From assembly GCF_026247885.1 (NCBI RefSeq), contig NZ_CP110921.1:1979001-2043000 (forward strand): 64,000 nucleotides of DNA. Reading direction: 5' to 3'. This DNA comes from Methylococcus mesophilus. Lineage in GTDB: Bacteria; Pseudomonadota; Gammaproteobacteria; Methylococcales; Methylococcaceae. Of this stretch, positions 9,780-19,399 are shown piece by piece (the stretch's first letter is position 1; each line of letters begins with the position of its first letter). The notes under the pieces were generated by a model. The model ran no database searches and was not told where the DNA came from. It saw only the letters and a program-made list of their open reading frames with translations. The position numbers and the translations under genes were made by a program.

Positions 9780-10139
9780 GTGCACACCACTTGGGTGACT
9801 TCCTTGGTTGCATGGCCAGCGGTGATTAAATTACTCGGGGACGACGAACTGACGTTCGTCGAGTCATCGGAAGCGCTGAACAAGAATTCGGAATTGCTCG
9901 ATATCCAGTTGAATCCAGACGATGTGCTGATCGATGGAGCTGGCCAGGTTTACCGGCTGGAAAAGCGACTGGGCCGCATCGAGATTTCACAGGATTCGGT
10001 GGAAACTTTGACACTGGATTCCGTCGCTGATCTGGTCCGTCGGCATGCTTCGAACTGCGGCCAATGCTGTGTCGGCAAGATTTCAGCCCCTACCATTTCC
10101 AAGGCGATCACGCTGATTCAGGATATGAATTCAAGATGA
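9780..10139 (+). CDS. Small protein, DUF4144-like
   Basis: A 119-residue protein with GTG start at 9780. The segment AWPAVIKLLGDDELTFVES followed by DDVLIDGAGQVYRLE resembles the DUF4144 pattern known from gammaproteobacteria. The C-terminal part has a Cys pair (CGQCC). It sits 48 bp after the Rieske gene in the same direction and may be co-transcribed. Function unknown. Confidence 0.5.
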   Translation: MHTTWVTSLVAWPAVIKLLGDDELTFVESSEALNKNSELLDIQLNPDDVLIDGAGQVYRLEKRLGRIEISQDSVETLTLDSVADLVRRHASNCGQCCVGKISAPTISKAITLIQDMNSR

Positions 10140-10377
10140 TTGGGTCCGTGTCTACACCGGTGTCGCCGTGTTTCCGTTGAGGCTAGCGGTTTTCATTCTT
10201 GTGAAAGATTTCGTCATCCTGCCGCCTCGCACCTTGGCCATTGTTATCCGCACCACATCGGGGCTTGAACATGCATGTAACCAAACGCGCCCGTCGCACG
10301 TCCGCGCCTACCATTGAGATGACCCGCCTGATGACTGCGACGGCAGCCCGAAGGCATCCGGCGGGAGTGGTCAGCGT

Positions 10378-11049
10378 ATGACTGAGCAGGTTGCATTGAT
10401 CATCGGCGCGGGTCCAGGCATTAGTGGCGCCTTTGCGTCCCGCCTGGTCGCGCGGGGCTATAACGTCGCTTTGGCCGCGCGCCAATTGAATCGGCTGGAG
10501 CCGCTGGCGGCTTCGTTAAACTGCCGGGCCTATCCTGTAGATGTTAGCTTGCCCAACTCAGTGGCCGATCTGTTCGTCACCATCGAGAGGGACTTGGGAA
10601 CACCGGAAGTTGTCTTGTTCAATGCCGCCGCCCGATTCCCCGGTGCGATTACCGATTTGCAGCCCGATATCGTCGCCTACAGCCTGCAGGTCAACGCTTT
10701 GGGTGCATTCGCGGTAGCCCAGGAAGCTGCGCGACGTTTGCTGCCGCTAGGTCGGGGGCATATTTTCTTCACTGGCGCTACGGCCAGTGTGAAAGGCTTC
10801 GCACGATCCAGCGCGTTCGCTATGGGCAAATTCGCTATGCGTGGGCTGGCACAAAGCCTGGCCAAAGAACTGGCACCCCACGGCATCCATGTTGCGCATT
10901 TCGTGATCGACGGCGCCGTCGCATCACAGGGCGGGGAGCGCGACTTTACCGCCGACAACATCGCCGGTAGTTATTTGGCGGTGCTCGATCAGCCACCGGG
11001 TGCCTGGTCTTGGGAGATTGAACTGCGCAGCTACGGTGAGCGCTTCTAG
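10378..11049 (+). CDS. SDR-family oxidoreductase with Phe in place of catalytic Tyr
   Basis: A 223-residue Rossmann-fold short-chain dehydrogenase. The cofactor motif is GAGPGISGAFA (residues 10-20) and the NAA motif is near residue 82. The usual YxxxK is FAMGK here, in SSAFAMGKFAMRGLAQ, so the catalytic Tyr is Phe while the Lys is kept. I recall related SDRs that share this substitution, so the gene is likely intact but not a classical dehydrogenase. No neighbours suggest a pathway. Confidence 0.8.
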   Translation: MTEQVALIIGAGPGISGAFASRLVARGYNVALAARQLNRLEPLAASLNCRAYPVDVSLPNSVADLFVTIERDLGTPEVVLFNAAARFPGAITDLQPDIVAYSLQVNALGAFAVAQEAARRLLPLGRGHIFFTGATASVKGFARSSAFAMGKFAMRGLAQSLAKELAPHGIHVAHFVIDGAVASQGGERDFTADNIAGSYLAVLDQPPGAWSWEIELRSYGERF

Positions 11050-11290
11050 AAGCCATTGCGTCCAGGTTCCTTCCTTACGCTCGAATGGGAATCCAAGGTC
11101 GAATGGCGGCAATCGCCGAACAGCGACCTACCCCAGAAAGCAACGATTCGACAGGTATTCGCCCGAAGCGGCCGCTCGCCCAGCCTTGTAAACGGGACTT
11201 CGTGAAAGGCCGATCTTGTCAGGGATTATCGAGGCTGAATGCCCATAGCCCAAATTGACACCGAAAAGCCCAGCGGCGTGAACGGGCACA

Positions 11291-12112
11291 TCAGGCCGAC
11301 TTGGTGGCAACGGCATAGATGACGTTTGCCTCGATCCCGCTCAGGTGGGATTCGTCGATAAAGCAGAGATTGGCTTCCCTCACCCTGGCAAGGCTCTCGG
11401 CGTCCAATTGATCGATGGTGCCCCGGTAGCCTGAGCCCAGCAAGGTGGTCCACCAATCCTCGGGCGAAACGATGGGATGGCTCCCGGCTTCTTCTACGAT
11501 GTGGTCGGTTTCGATGCCCGCGTCTCTCAACATAGCCGCCAACGAAGCCGGGTCACTGATTCTGTCCCAAGGGTTGAAGGACTTATGAATCTCGGGCGCC
11601 TCCCTCCGGATAGACTCCCAGAACACCGAATTGGCTGGTTCGAAGAAGTTCGGCCCCCAGGTCGTCAGGGCGAGCTTTCCGCCCGGCCGCACCCGGTGCC
11701 AAAGTTCCTTGACCGCGCCAGGCATGTCCGGCACGAAGAAGATGCCGAAAACGCACACAACAGCGTCGAAGACCGCTGCCGGGAATTCGAGGGACATCAT
11801 ATCCCCTGCCTGAAATTCGGCCTGGGAGAGGCCGCGCTGCCTAGCCTTGGCCCGCGCCAGTTCCAGGAGGTTTTCCGCCAGATCGACACCTATCACTCGC
11901 CCCTCCGCTCCAACGGCTACTGCCGCAGGGAGCGCAGAAGCGCCGCTACCGCAGCAGACATCGAGCACGGTTTGTCGGGGTCGTAGACTCAATCTGTCGA
12001 TGGTCGCCCGCCCAAATCGGTCCCAGAACGTGTTGGCAGGATGGTCGAACAGATCGGCGGCGGCATTGTACGCGGCGGCAGCGCGTGCCTTGGCCGCTTC
12101 TAAGTCGTGCAT
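11291..12112 (-). CDS. Class I SAM-dependent methyltransferase
   Basis: A 273-residue UbiE/Methyltransf_11-type enzyme: motif I VLDVCCGSGASAL, motif II GVDLAENLLELAR, and a post-motif region VFGIFFVPDMPGAVKE. The start at 12112 (MHDLEAAKARAAAAY) is chosen because GAGGA lies about 8 bases upstream; the open frame extends further without a better site. The substrate cannot be predicted. The last 100 residues form a variable substrate-binding part. Confidence 0.8.
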   Translation of the reverse strand: MHDLEAAKARAAAAYNAAADLFDHPANTFWDRFGRATIDRLSLRPRQTVLDVCCGSGASALPAAVAVGAEGRVIGVDLAENLLELARAKARQRGLSQAEFQAGDMMSLEFPAAVFDAVVCVFGIFFVPDMPGAVKELWHRVRPGGKLALTTWGPNFFEPANSVFWESIRREAPEIHKSFNPWDRISDPASLAAMLRDAGIETDHIVEEAGSHPIVSPEDWWTTLLGSGYRGTIDQLDAESLARVREANLCFIDESHLSGIEANVIYAVATKSA

Positions 12113-12205
12113 AGTAGTTCCTCGAGTAGGAAAGACGCGCCGTTCAGTTTCACCCTGCTGTCGTGCCACAGTTGATTGCCCTGCTCTCTTGAAAGTCATC
12201 TGTTC

Positions 12206-12310
12206 ATGATTTTCCGGATCATTGCAATGGATCGTCGCCTGGTCGGTGAATTCGCCGTCGACCCCGCTCCGTCTGAAAAATTTCGCGCCCGTCAGATGAC
12301 CATCCCGATC
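12206..12310 (+). pseudogene. Fragment of a DUF4239 gene (3' end duplicate)
   Basis: Translation from 12206 gives MIFRIIAMDRRLVGEFAVDP then PSEKFRARQM. It matches the C-terminus of the DUF4239 protein encoded at 12654-13463 (MIFLIIALDHPFVGELSVDP then PFEKLRARQM). Only this tail is present, so it is the remnant of a second copy. The 340 bp between it and the intact gene show no other coding sequence. Confidence 0.7.
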
Positions 12311-12653
12311 GCCTCTGCCTTAGCGGCTTTGCAATGCTACCGGTCGCTTTTCCACCGGCACAAAGGCTGTTTACCAGGCCCAATTCCGGTCAGAAGCCTG
12401 CCGTGGCGTTGGCTACCCGTTTGAGCGTACGCAGTGCTCCCCAGGCCGCTAATCGCTCCCTGGATGACGAAAGACGTGTTCCATTTCACCAATGTAAAAT
12501 CAGCCAGTGACGTATCATCATGACTACCACCGTCCGTGGAACCAGCGGCTCGACCCAACTTTTGCGGGCTCCGGGAAATCCGGGTCATCTCAGTCCCTCG
12601 TCAACGCAACGAGCCCAGGGTCCGAATAAGAATTTTTCATCGCAGGTACAACG

Positions 12654-13463
12654 ATGGACATGCTTTGGCTCTACAACTTGCCTAACTGGTTGCTCTGCCT
12701 GCTGATTCTAGTAGTCTTTACCGGGGGCTCTCTTGTCGGCCAGATGCTCACACGACCTCTGATCCGCCATTTCGCGACACAGGCGCTTGAGGACCACAAC
12801 GAAGCTGTCGGAGCGGTCATCAGTGCGTACGGCGTATTCTACGGGATCACCCTAGGACTCATCGCAGTAGCGACGTGGGACAGCTATGACGCAGCGGAGG
12901 ACTTGGTCGTCAAGGAAGCGTCCTCGCTGGCGGCTCTTGATCGCGATGTCGCCGCCCTCCCCGAACCTACTGGAACCGAATTGAGGCACCTGCTCCGAAA
13001 TTACTTGGACTTCGTTATTGATCGTGCTTGGCCTGAGTACCGCCGGGGCATCGTCCCCGTAGGGGGCGAACCTTTGATCGATGCTATCGAACGCGACCTC
13101 GTCAGGTTTGAGCCCAAAACCGAACGCGAGTCCGTCCTTTTCCAGGCAGCGATTACCCAATTTAATGACATGCTCGAGCACCGTGGCGCCCGCGTCGCAA
13201 GTATCGATAACGGCCTCCCCATTGTACTTTGGTGGATTGTGCTCGTTGGGGCCATATTGAACATGATCTTCCTCTATATACTCCGCATCGAACCACTCCG
13301 GACCCACATGCTGTTGATTGCCCTGGTATCGACCTTCATCAGTTTCATGATATTCCTGATCATCGCATTGGATCACCCCTTTGTCGGTGAGCTCAGCGTT
13401 GACCCCACTCCCTTTGAAAAATTGCGCGCACGCCAAATGGCGGTTACTGATCGCCATTTCTAA
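12654..13463 (+). CDS. DUF4239 (bestrophin-like) membrane protein
   Basis: A 269-residue membrane protein. Four hydrophobic segments are visible: residues about 8-28, 52-70, 185-207 and 215-240, with a soluble middle region (about 75-180). The pattern AVISAYGVFYGITLGLIAV and the ending VGELSVDPTPFEKL are typical of DUF4239, a bestrophin-like family whose bacterial function is unknown. A tail fragment of a second copy lies just upstream. Confidence 0.75.
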   Translation: MDMLWLYNLPNWLLCLLILVVFTGGSLVGQMLTRPLIRHFATQALEDHNEAVGAVISAYGVFYGITLGLIAVATWDSYDAAEDLVVKEASSLAALDRDVAALPEPTGTELRHLLRNYLDFVIDRAWPEYRRGIVPVGGEPLIDAIERDLVRFEPKTERESVLFQAAITQFNDMLEHRGARVASIDNGLPIVLWWIVLVGAILNMIFLYILRIEPLRTHMLLIALVSTFISFMIFLIIALDHPFVGELSVDPTPFEKLRARQMAVTDRHF

Positions 13464-13583
13464 GCAACGTGGTGTTCGGCATCCGAGACGCTCGAGAAGA
13501 TCTCGCGAAGCGGTTACGATGCAAACATCAGGAGCACAAAGGGTGTCTAAATCAGCTCTAGCGACTATGACCTGCTCCCCGAT

Positions 13584-14432
13584 TTAGTCCGAAACGGACA
13601 TAGAGTCTGCGGTTAAAAATGTGTCTGCAAACTGATCTGGCGTCAGGTAAGCCAACGAACTGTGGGGGCGTTGCTCATTGTATTCCCGACGCCACTCCTC
13701 AATGACTTGGCGAGCATGGCGCATCGAGACGAACCAATGCTCGTTCAGGCATTCATCCCGGAATTTGCCGTTGAAGCTTTCGATGTAGGCGTTCTGCTGT
13801 GGCTTACCTGGCTGGATGAAGCTCAAGCACAGTCCTTGGCTATCGGCCCATTCATCCAAAGCCTTGCCGGCAAACTCGGGGCCGTTGTCGACGGTGACTG
13901 ATTTGGGCAATCCGCGGATCTCTGCCAGCCGTTGCAGCACACCGACTACACGTCTGCCAGGCAGCGAAGTATCGACTTCGATGGCCAAGCACTGCTTCGT
14001 GAAGTCATCGACGATATTCAGGCACCGCAGCCGCCGACCATCGGCCAAACCGTCCGAAACATAGTCCATAGACCAACTCTCGTTAGGCGCCGATGGCGCG
14101 ACCTTGATTTGGCGCTCCACGCCGGCAATGCGCTTCCGCTTTCGTTTGCGGACCATCAGGCCGGCCTCGTGATACACGCGATAGGTGCGCTTTCGGTTGA
14201 TTTCCCAACCCTCTCGGCAAAGTAGCACGTGCAGCCGGCGATACCCATAGCGCCGCTTCTGCGCTGCCAATTCGCACAGTCGTTCCTTGAGCTCCTGGTC
14301 TGCTGGCCGCTTAGCTTCGTAGCGATACAGCGACCGAGAAATACCGATCAGCCCACAAGCCCGCGTGACGCCCATCTGGTGCTTTGTCATCAGATGGGAG
14401 ACCGCCGCCCTCTTGGCTTGTGGGCTTACCAC
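13584..14432 (-). CDS. IS3-family transposase OrfB (DDE integrase)
   Basis: The catalytic half of the IS3 transposase. It contains the HTH_21-like segment RACGLIGISRSLYRYEAKR and the rve core with DDE residues in WSMDYVSD, TVDNGPEF and YIESFNGKFRDECL. The frame is entered by a -1 shift from OrfA near the CCGAAAG sequence at about 14430-14440, usual for this group. No frame damage is seen, so the element may be active. Confidence 0.88.
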   Translation of the reverse strand: MVSPQAKRAAVSHLMTKHQMGVTRACGLIGISRSLYRYEAKRPADQELKERLCELAAQKRRYGYRRLHVLLCREGWEINRKRTYRVYHEAGLMVRKRKRKRIAGVERQIKVAPSAPNESWSMDYVSDGLADGRRLRCLNIVDDFTKQCLAIEVDTSLPGRRVVGVLQRLAEIRGLPKSVTVDNGPEFAGKALDEWADSQGLCLSFIQPGKPQQNAYIESFNGKFRDECLNEHWFVSMRHARQVIEEWRREYNEQRPHSSLAYLTPDQFADTFLTADSMSVSD

Positions 14433-14689
14433 TTTCGGCCTACAACCTCTTTCAACGCAGCATTGTCCAGCATCGCCTCCGCCAGCAGGCGCTTGAGCCG
14501 GGCATTCTCGGTCTCCAGTGCCTTGAGCCGCTGCGCATCCGACACTGTCAGGCCGCCGTATTTCGCTTTCCAGTTGTAGTACGTCGCCTCGCTGAGCCCG
14601 TGCTTGCGGCACAGCTCCGCTACTTTTAGGCCGGCTTCGGCTTCCTTCAGGATGCCAATGATCTGTTCTTCGGTGAAACGCTTCTTCAT
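14426..14689 (-). CDS. IS3-family transposase OrfA
   Basis: An 87-residue HTH protein starting MKKRFTEEQIIGILKEAEAG, with a leucine-zipper-like C-terminus (LKALETENARLKRLLAEAML). It binds the IS ends and forms the OrfAB fusion by programmed frameshift. It ends a few codons into OrfB. Confidence 0.9.
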   Translation of the reverse strand: MKKRFTEEQIIGILKEAEAGLKVAELCRKHGLSEATYYNWKAKYGGLTVSDAQRLKALETENARLKRLLAEAMLDNAALKEVVGRKW

Positions 14690-14967
14690 GCCGCCTCCTA
14701 TCGAGGCAGACTCTACATCACGACCGGACTAATCTCGGGGAGCAGGTCAACTATTCTAAGGCATTGATTTAACATTCATGATGAACAGCAGCGGCTCGCC
14801 GCCTGATTCAATGGATGCCTATGGCATTCCATACACCAGATTTGACTTTGGCCCGCAGTTTTAATAGAGGAGCATGGCCAATATTGGCGTGACCAAATCG
14901 TGACGCACTCCGGTCCTGGCTGGGCCATCCCTGTCACGTTCAGCCCGCGTAGATACTGTTATCGGCG

Positions 14968-15948
<981 letters not shown>

Positions 15949-16136
15949 CTACCTTGTGAATACGGGCTGCCGACTCAGTCGGGCCAAAGATACTGTCCGA
16001 TTTCTCGCCAGAGGAATGGGAAGCGTGGCGCATCATCTACGCGGCGAGCTTTTCCGCTCAAGGATGCGCTGAAGCATGAAGCGCACCGTCCAGATGAAAG
16101 CCCCCTCACCCGGAACGAAATCGACGAGGCAAGAAC

Positions 16137-16368
16137 ATGCCAGAAACCTCAAGCACCCAAATCCCGGAATCCTTGAAGGGGCTTTCGATCCAGGAACGTA
16201 TCCAGATCGTGGAGGACTTGTGGGACAGCATTGCCATTCCGCAGGAGAATTTCGGTTTGCCCGAGGCCAGGCGCGGAGTTGGGGAAGCGAATCGACGCGC
16301 TGGAGAAGAACGAAAGCCCGCTGCCTTCCTGGGATGAGGTAAGGCAGCGAGTCACGAACGGCCGATGA
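16137..16368 (+). pseudogene. Addiction-module antitoxin, frameshifted
   Basis: The protein begins MPETSSTQIPESLKGLSIQE then RIQIVEDLWDSIA, the pattern of TIGR02574-type antitoxins of RelE/ParE modules. Near 16262-16280 the frame is lost: the expected continuation GKRIDALEKNESPLPSWDEV is found in another frame and ends at the TGA 16366-16368. Small deletions in a G/C-rich stretch explain it. Confidence 0.75.
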
Positions 16369-16425
16369 CGGCCTCTGTGCTTCTTACGCGGGGGGGCGGA
16401 ACAGGAAATGGCCGAACTGCTCTAA
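16365..16425 (+). pseudogene. RelE/ParE-type toxin remnant (N-terminus only)
   Basis: An ATG overlaps the antitoxin stop (ATGA), as in intact modules. MTASVLLTR is followed, after a run of seven G, by AEQEMAELL and a stop in another frame. The pattern fits the first 20 residues of a RelE/ParE toxin broken by the homopolymer; the rest is absent. Confidence 0.5.
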
Positions 16426-16487
16426 ATTTAGGCGGGCCGACAAGAATGGCGCATAATCGGTCACCGCTGAGTAGCGAGGATAAGATC

Positions 16488-16919
16488 ATGTTGAATAGGA
16501 CTGCAATTTTCTTTTGTTTTTGGACCGTTGCCCTTTCTTTTACATCGGGGAACCTGGCGGCTGCCACGGCCGAATGCGAGGCTTGCGTCGATGCTTTTCA
16601 TTCGACGGTATCAGACTGCGGTGTGACCTTTAAATCCGATATGATCAAATGCAAGGCCGAAACAGATAAGCCGGCCCGAAAGCTGTGCAAGAAGACCGCT
16701 CAAAAAGCGCATACTGCTTGTATGGCTGAGGCCACATCGACCAAGAAATCCTGCAAGGCGACCTATTCTTGCAATAAACCTGGCAATACGAACGGCAAGA
16801 TCGACAAGAACGGATGCACGATAGGATCGACCTGTTGGCATCCCCCAATGAACCATTGCATGTCTAAGTCCCTCTGCGATCTACCGCAGTACGCGGGACA
16901 ATGCCTTTGTACCAATTGA
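16488..16919 (+). CDS. Cysteine-rich small secreted protein, paralog 2
   Basis: A 143-residue protein with a signal peptide (LNRTAIFFCFWTVALSF, cleavage near LAAA). The mature part has the same eight-cysteine spacing as the protein at 7273-7602 (C-x2-C-x10-C-x10-C-x11-C-x10-C-x10-C-x5-C), then a longer tail with six more Cys. GAGGA precedes the ATG at 16488. The shared core is likely a disulphide-bonded helical unit; the tail may be a second disulphide domain. Function unknown. It lies among insertion-sequence remains. Confidence 0.65.
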   Translation: MLNRTAIFFCFWTVALSFTSGNLAAATAECEACVDAFHSTVSDCGVTFKSDMIKCKAETDKPARKLCKKTAQKAHTACMAEATSTKKSCKATYSCNKPGNTNGKIDKNGCTIGSTCWHPPMNHCMSKSLCDLPQYAGQCLCTN

Positions 16920-16971
16920 GCCCATGTAGGATTGGCTGAGATACGAAGCCTAGCGATCATTGGGTGTGTGC

Positions 16972-17117
16972 CTACCGATTTCGACGCCAGTTTCCGGCCG
17001 GACCGGGCGGGTTGACTCCCGCGCCTCGCCTCACTCCCGTGGTACCTACATTCCCGACAGCGCCGGGCTGGTTTATCCCCGCATCCCGACGGATGTTGCC
17101 GGCGGCACCGGTCTGGT
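16972..17117 (-). repeat. Imperfect Gly-Asn-rich tandem repeat, possible gene remnant
   Basis: Read leftwards it encodes units like GVNQTGAAGNIRRDA, GINQPGAVGNV and GVNPPGPAGNWRRN, an imperfect repeat of about 16-18 residues. It resembles the low-complexity tail of a secreted or surface protein. No start or upstream domain is visible because the IS630 remnant abuts it. Confidence 0.35.
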
Positions 17118-17119
17118 TT

Positions 17120-17734
17120 ACGCCGGGGTAACGTGAAACCGCCGGAGGACAGCAGGGCACCAATCAGGTGGAGCCGGGGCGACCGCTTCGGCTCCACCGT
17201 ATGCCGTTCGCCCACCGGGCTCCAGGCCGAGCGGTTGGGCGGCTGTAGGGCAAACCCCGCTTCGTCCACGTAGGCCAACTCGAATTCCCCCGCCTGGGCC
17301 TGCTGGATCAAGCCAGCGATCTCGGCCCGGGCTCGCTCGAACCGCGCCGGGTCCCGTTTTTTTCAAGCTATAGCGCGTGCGCTTCCACACATACACCAGA
17401 CTCTTCAGCTCCGTGCACAGCGTGGTGCGGCCAATCACCACCCCATACTCCCGCTCCGGCCGGGTCAGCAATTCCCGCGACGACAGCGCTTCCTGCTCGG
17501 CCCACTGTCCCAACTGCCGGCGGTGCAGGTCGGTCAGTTTGCTCGGGGCCCCGCTTCGCAGCACAGCCCTTGCCGTTCCGCCACCGCACGAACGCTCTCT
17601 CCGTCAGCCAACCGCAAGATCGTTTCCACCCGCTCCCTCTCCCGCCAATCTGATCCCTTCTTACAAATCGCTTCCGAACTTGCGCGCTTGCTCTCCTCCA
17701 ACGCGATCGGTCCCACCCTTGGCATCATGCTCCC
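17120..17734 (-). pseudogene. IS630-family transposase, multiply frameshifted and truncated
   Basis: Pieces in three frames assemble an IS630 transposase: RERERVETILRLADGESVRA (N-terminal HTH), KLTDLHRRQLGQWAEQEAL then GVVIGRTTLCTELKSLVYVW (winged helix), and FELAYVDEAGFALQPPNRSA (first catalytic Asp). At least two frameshifts separate them and the C-terminal D/E region is missing, replaced by the Gly-Asn repeat. Confidence 0.75.
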
Positions 17735-17802
17735 TTAGCTCGCTCCTAAAAATCAAAAGTCTATCGCAACCTCAGTTGTCGCGATGTGCTTATCCCAAGA
17801 TA

Positions 17803-17998
17803 TGGTTCACTTCGATGAGATCGCTTGCAGAGGTCCTGATCGATGAAAACAGGGCGCTTGCTCAAGGCGATCAGAGACACCAAACCTGAATCGATCAAGT
17901 CTCTTGCGGCAGCGACGGGCAGGAAGCCCGGCAACCTTTGTCGAACGCTGAAGACGATGTCTCATTACGGCCTCGTAGAGATGAAGCGTGAAAAAATC
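17803..17998 (+). pseudogene. HTH transcriptional regulator fragment
   Basis: MRSLAEVLIDENRAL, then one frame over KAIRDTKPESIKSLAAATGR, KPGNLCRTLKTMSHYGLVEM and KRE. This matches winged-helix regulators of the HVO_A0114 type that often accompany toxin genes. A frameshift near 17855 and loss of everything after the recognition helix (the frame runs into the antisense of the next gene) mark it as dead. Confidence 0.6.
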
Positions 17999-18021
17999 CT
18001 CTCCGCCCCCCCTGCCTCGGC

Positions 18022-18882
18022 TCACTCGCCCAAGGCTTCTGCAACCGCCCGCTGGAACACAGGCTCGTCCGGCTCGATGCCGGTCCATTGTTCGAAGATC
18101 TGCATCGCCAATTGAACCAGCATCTCAACGCCCTCGACGATGGGGCATCCCTTGTCTCGCGCCATCGCCAAGAACGGTGTAATGCGGGGATTGGTGATCA
18201 CGTCCACCACCGTCAGGCTGCTCGGAATGCTTTCCCAGTCCACCGGCACTCGCTCCAAGTCGGGGGCGCAGCCAAGGTGGGTCGCGTTCAGGAGGATCTG
18301 CGTGCCGTCGGGAATGACGACGTCATCGGACCATTGTCGCCATTCCGCTGGAACCCCCGAGGCTTTTTGCACCAGATGGGCAACTTCCACACCCTGAGCT
18401 TCACGGCGGGTGATCAGGGTGAGGTGCGATGCCCCCGCCCAGGCCAGTTCCATGGCCATGGCCCGCCCTGCTCCACCGGCACCCAGCATCGCGACCCGCT
18501 TTCCTCTGACCGGGGTCACCTTCTCGATCGCCTTGACGACACCCTTCCCATCGTTATTGTGGCCAACCCAGCGGCCGCCTTCCACAGTCAGGTAATTGGC
18601 GGCGCCTATTGCCAGCACATCGTCATCCGAGGCATCAAGATACGGGAGGCACGCGACCTTGTAGGGGACGGTGACACATGCACCGGCAAACCCCAGGGCC
18701 TTGACCCCGGCCACAGCGGCCGCGAGTTCGCCTTCCGAGGCGACATCGCATTTCCAGAACTGCCAGGGAAGACCATAGTGCGCGTAGACGGCGTCGAACA
18801 TCCGGTCGATCGGGTTTTCGGCCACGGGGTGACCGAGCATCCCCGTCATTTGCTTTTGCGGAGGTAGAATGGTGTGAGACAA
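18022..18882 (-). CDS. Shikimate/quinate dehydrogenase-like enzyme
   Basis: A 286-residue AroE-family protein. It has the catalytic Lys in CVTVPYKVACLP, the catalytic Asp in GHNNDGKGVV, the NADP-binding loop MLGAGGAGRAMAMELA and the C-terminal GVEMLVQLAMQIFEQWTG. The normal N-terminal substrate motif SxSPxxHN is replaced by LGHPVAENPIDRMF, so the substrate may differ from shikimate (quinate or aminoshikimate-like paralogs are known). No aromatic-pathway genes adjoin it; it is probably a paralog and not the biosynthetic AroE. Confidence 0.8.
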   Translation of the reverse strand: MSHTILPPQKQMTGMLGHPVAENPIDRMFDAVYAHYGLPWQFWKCDVASEGELAAAVAGVKALGFAGACVTVPYKVACLPYLDASDDDVLAIGAANYLTVEGGRWVGHNNDGKGVVKAIEKVTPVRGKRVAMLGAGGAGRAMAMELAWAGASHLTLITRREAQGVEVAHLVQKASGVPAEWRQWSDDVVIPDGTQILLNATHLGCAPDLERVPVDWESIPSSLTVVDVITNPRITPFLAMARDKGCPIVEGVEMLVQLAMQIFEQWTGIEPDEPVFQRAVAEALGE

Positions 18883-18949
18883 GCTCGTTGCCCTCTGTCG
18901 TAGACTGGAATCTCACTATATATCACTGACCGCATCGCGCAGGCGTGGC

Positions 18950-19051
18950 TCTGCCCCCCCTTTGATGCGTTTTCAGGATGTCGCGCTCCCGCTTCAGGTT
19001 CGACACCTCCCGATACAACCGCTTCAACTCCTCGTAAAGGGGCTCCGAACT
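18950..19051 (-). pseudogene. IS3-type OrfA tail fragment
   Basis: The segment SSEPLYEELKRLYREVSNLK then RERDILK resembles the leucine-zipper end of IS3-family OrfA proteins. The surrounding 350 bp (19052-19399) show no intact gene, only out-of-frame pieces and the promoter of the next gene. Confidence 0.4.
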
Positions 19052-19399
19052 CACCGTGTCCTGCCCGGAACGGCGGGGCTGCCGTCGATTCGCGCGATAT
19101 AGCCGAGCCCAGACCGGCTCGACGAGCGGCGCCGACTCGGGGTCCAGGTCGGCGCTTGGAGCGATGCCCGGCGGCGTAGATCCGGCCAGCGACCGCAGCC
19201 GATAAAATTCCGCGCGCGGCAAGGCTTGCCATCCGCTCCTGGAGTTCCTGCAAGGAGATTAGGCAACCGCGCTGGAATTCATCTGCACTATCCCCCTGAT
19301 TGAAACTTGGGCACACTCTCTCCGCAAATCCCCGAACAGACCGTTACTGTGGTCAACCCTCAGCCGAACAGCGTGCACGAAGATTCCGGTCGGTTCAGC

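Larger units (their letters stand above)
13568..14749 (-). mobile_element. Complete IS3-family element, IS407-like group
   Basis: An 1182-bp insertion sequence. Imperfect terminal inverted repeats begin TGACCTGCTCCCCGA at both ends and continue with similar TAGTCCG blocks. The flanks carry a 4-bp direct duplication ACTA (13564-13567 and 14750-14753), the length expected for the IS407 group. Two overlapping leftward transposase frames fill it. It lies in non-coding DNA after the DUF4239 gene and interrupts nothing recognisable. Confidence 0.9.

Noticed and set aside
12337..12588. Leftward frame of 83 codons
   Set aside because: Lies in the debris between the DUF4239 copies; no start signal or family features.
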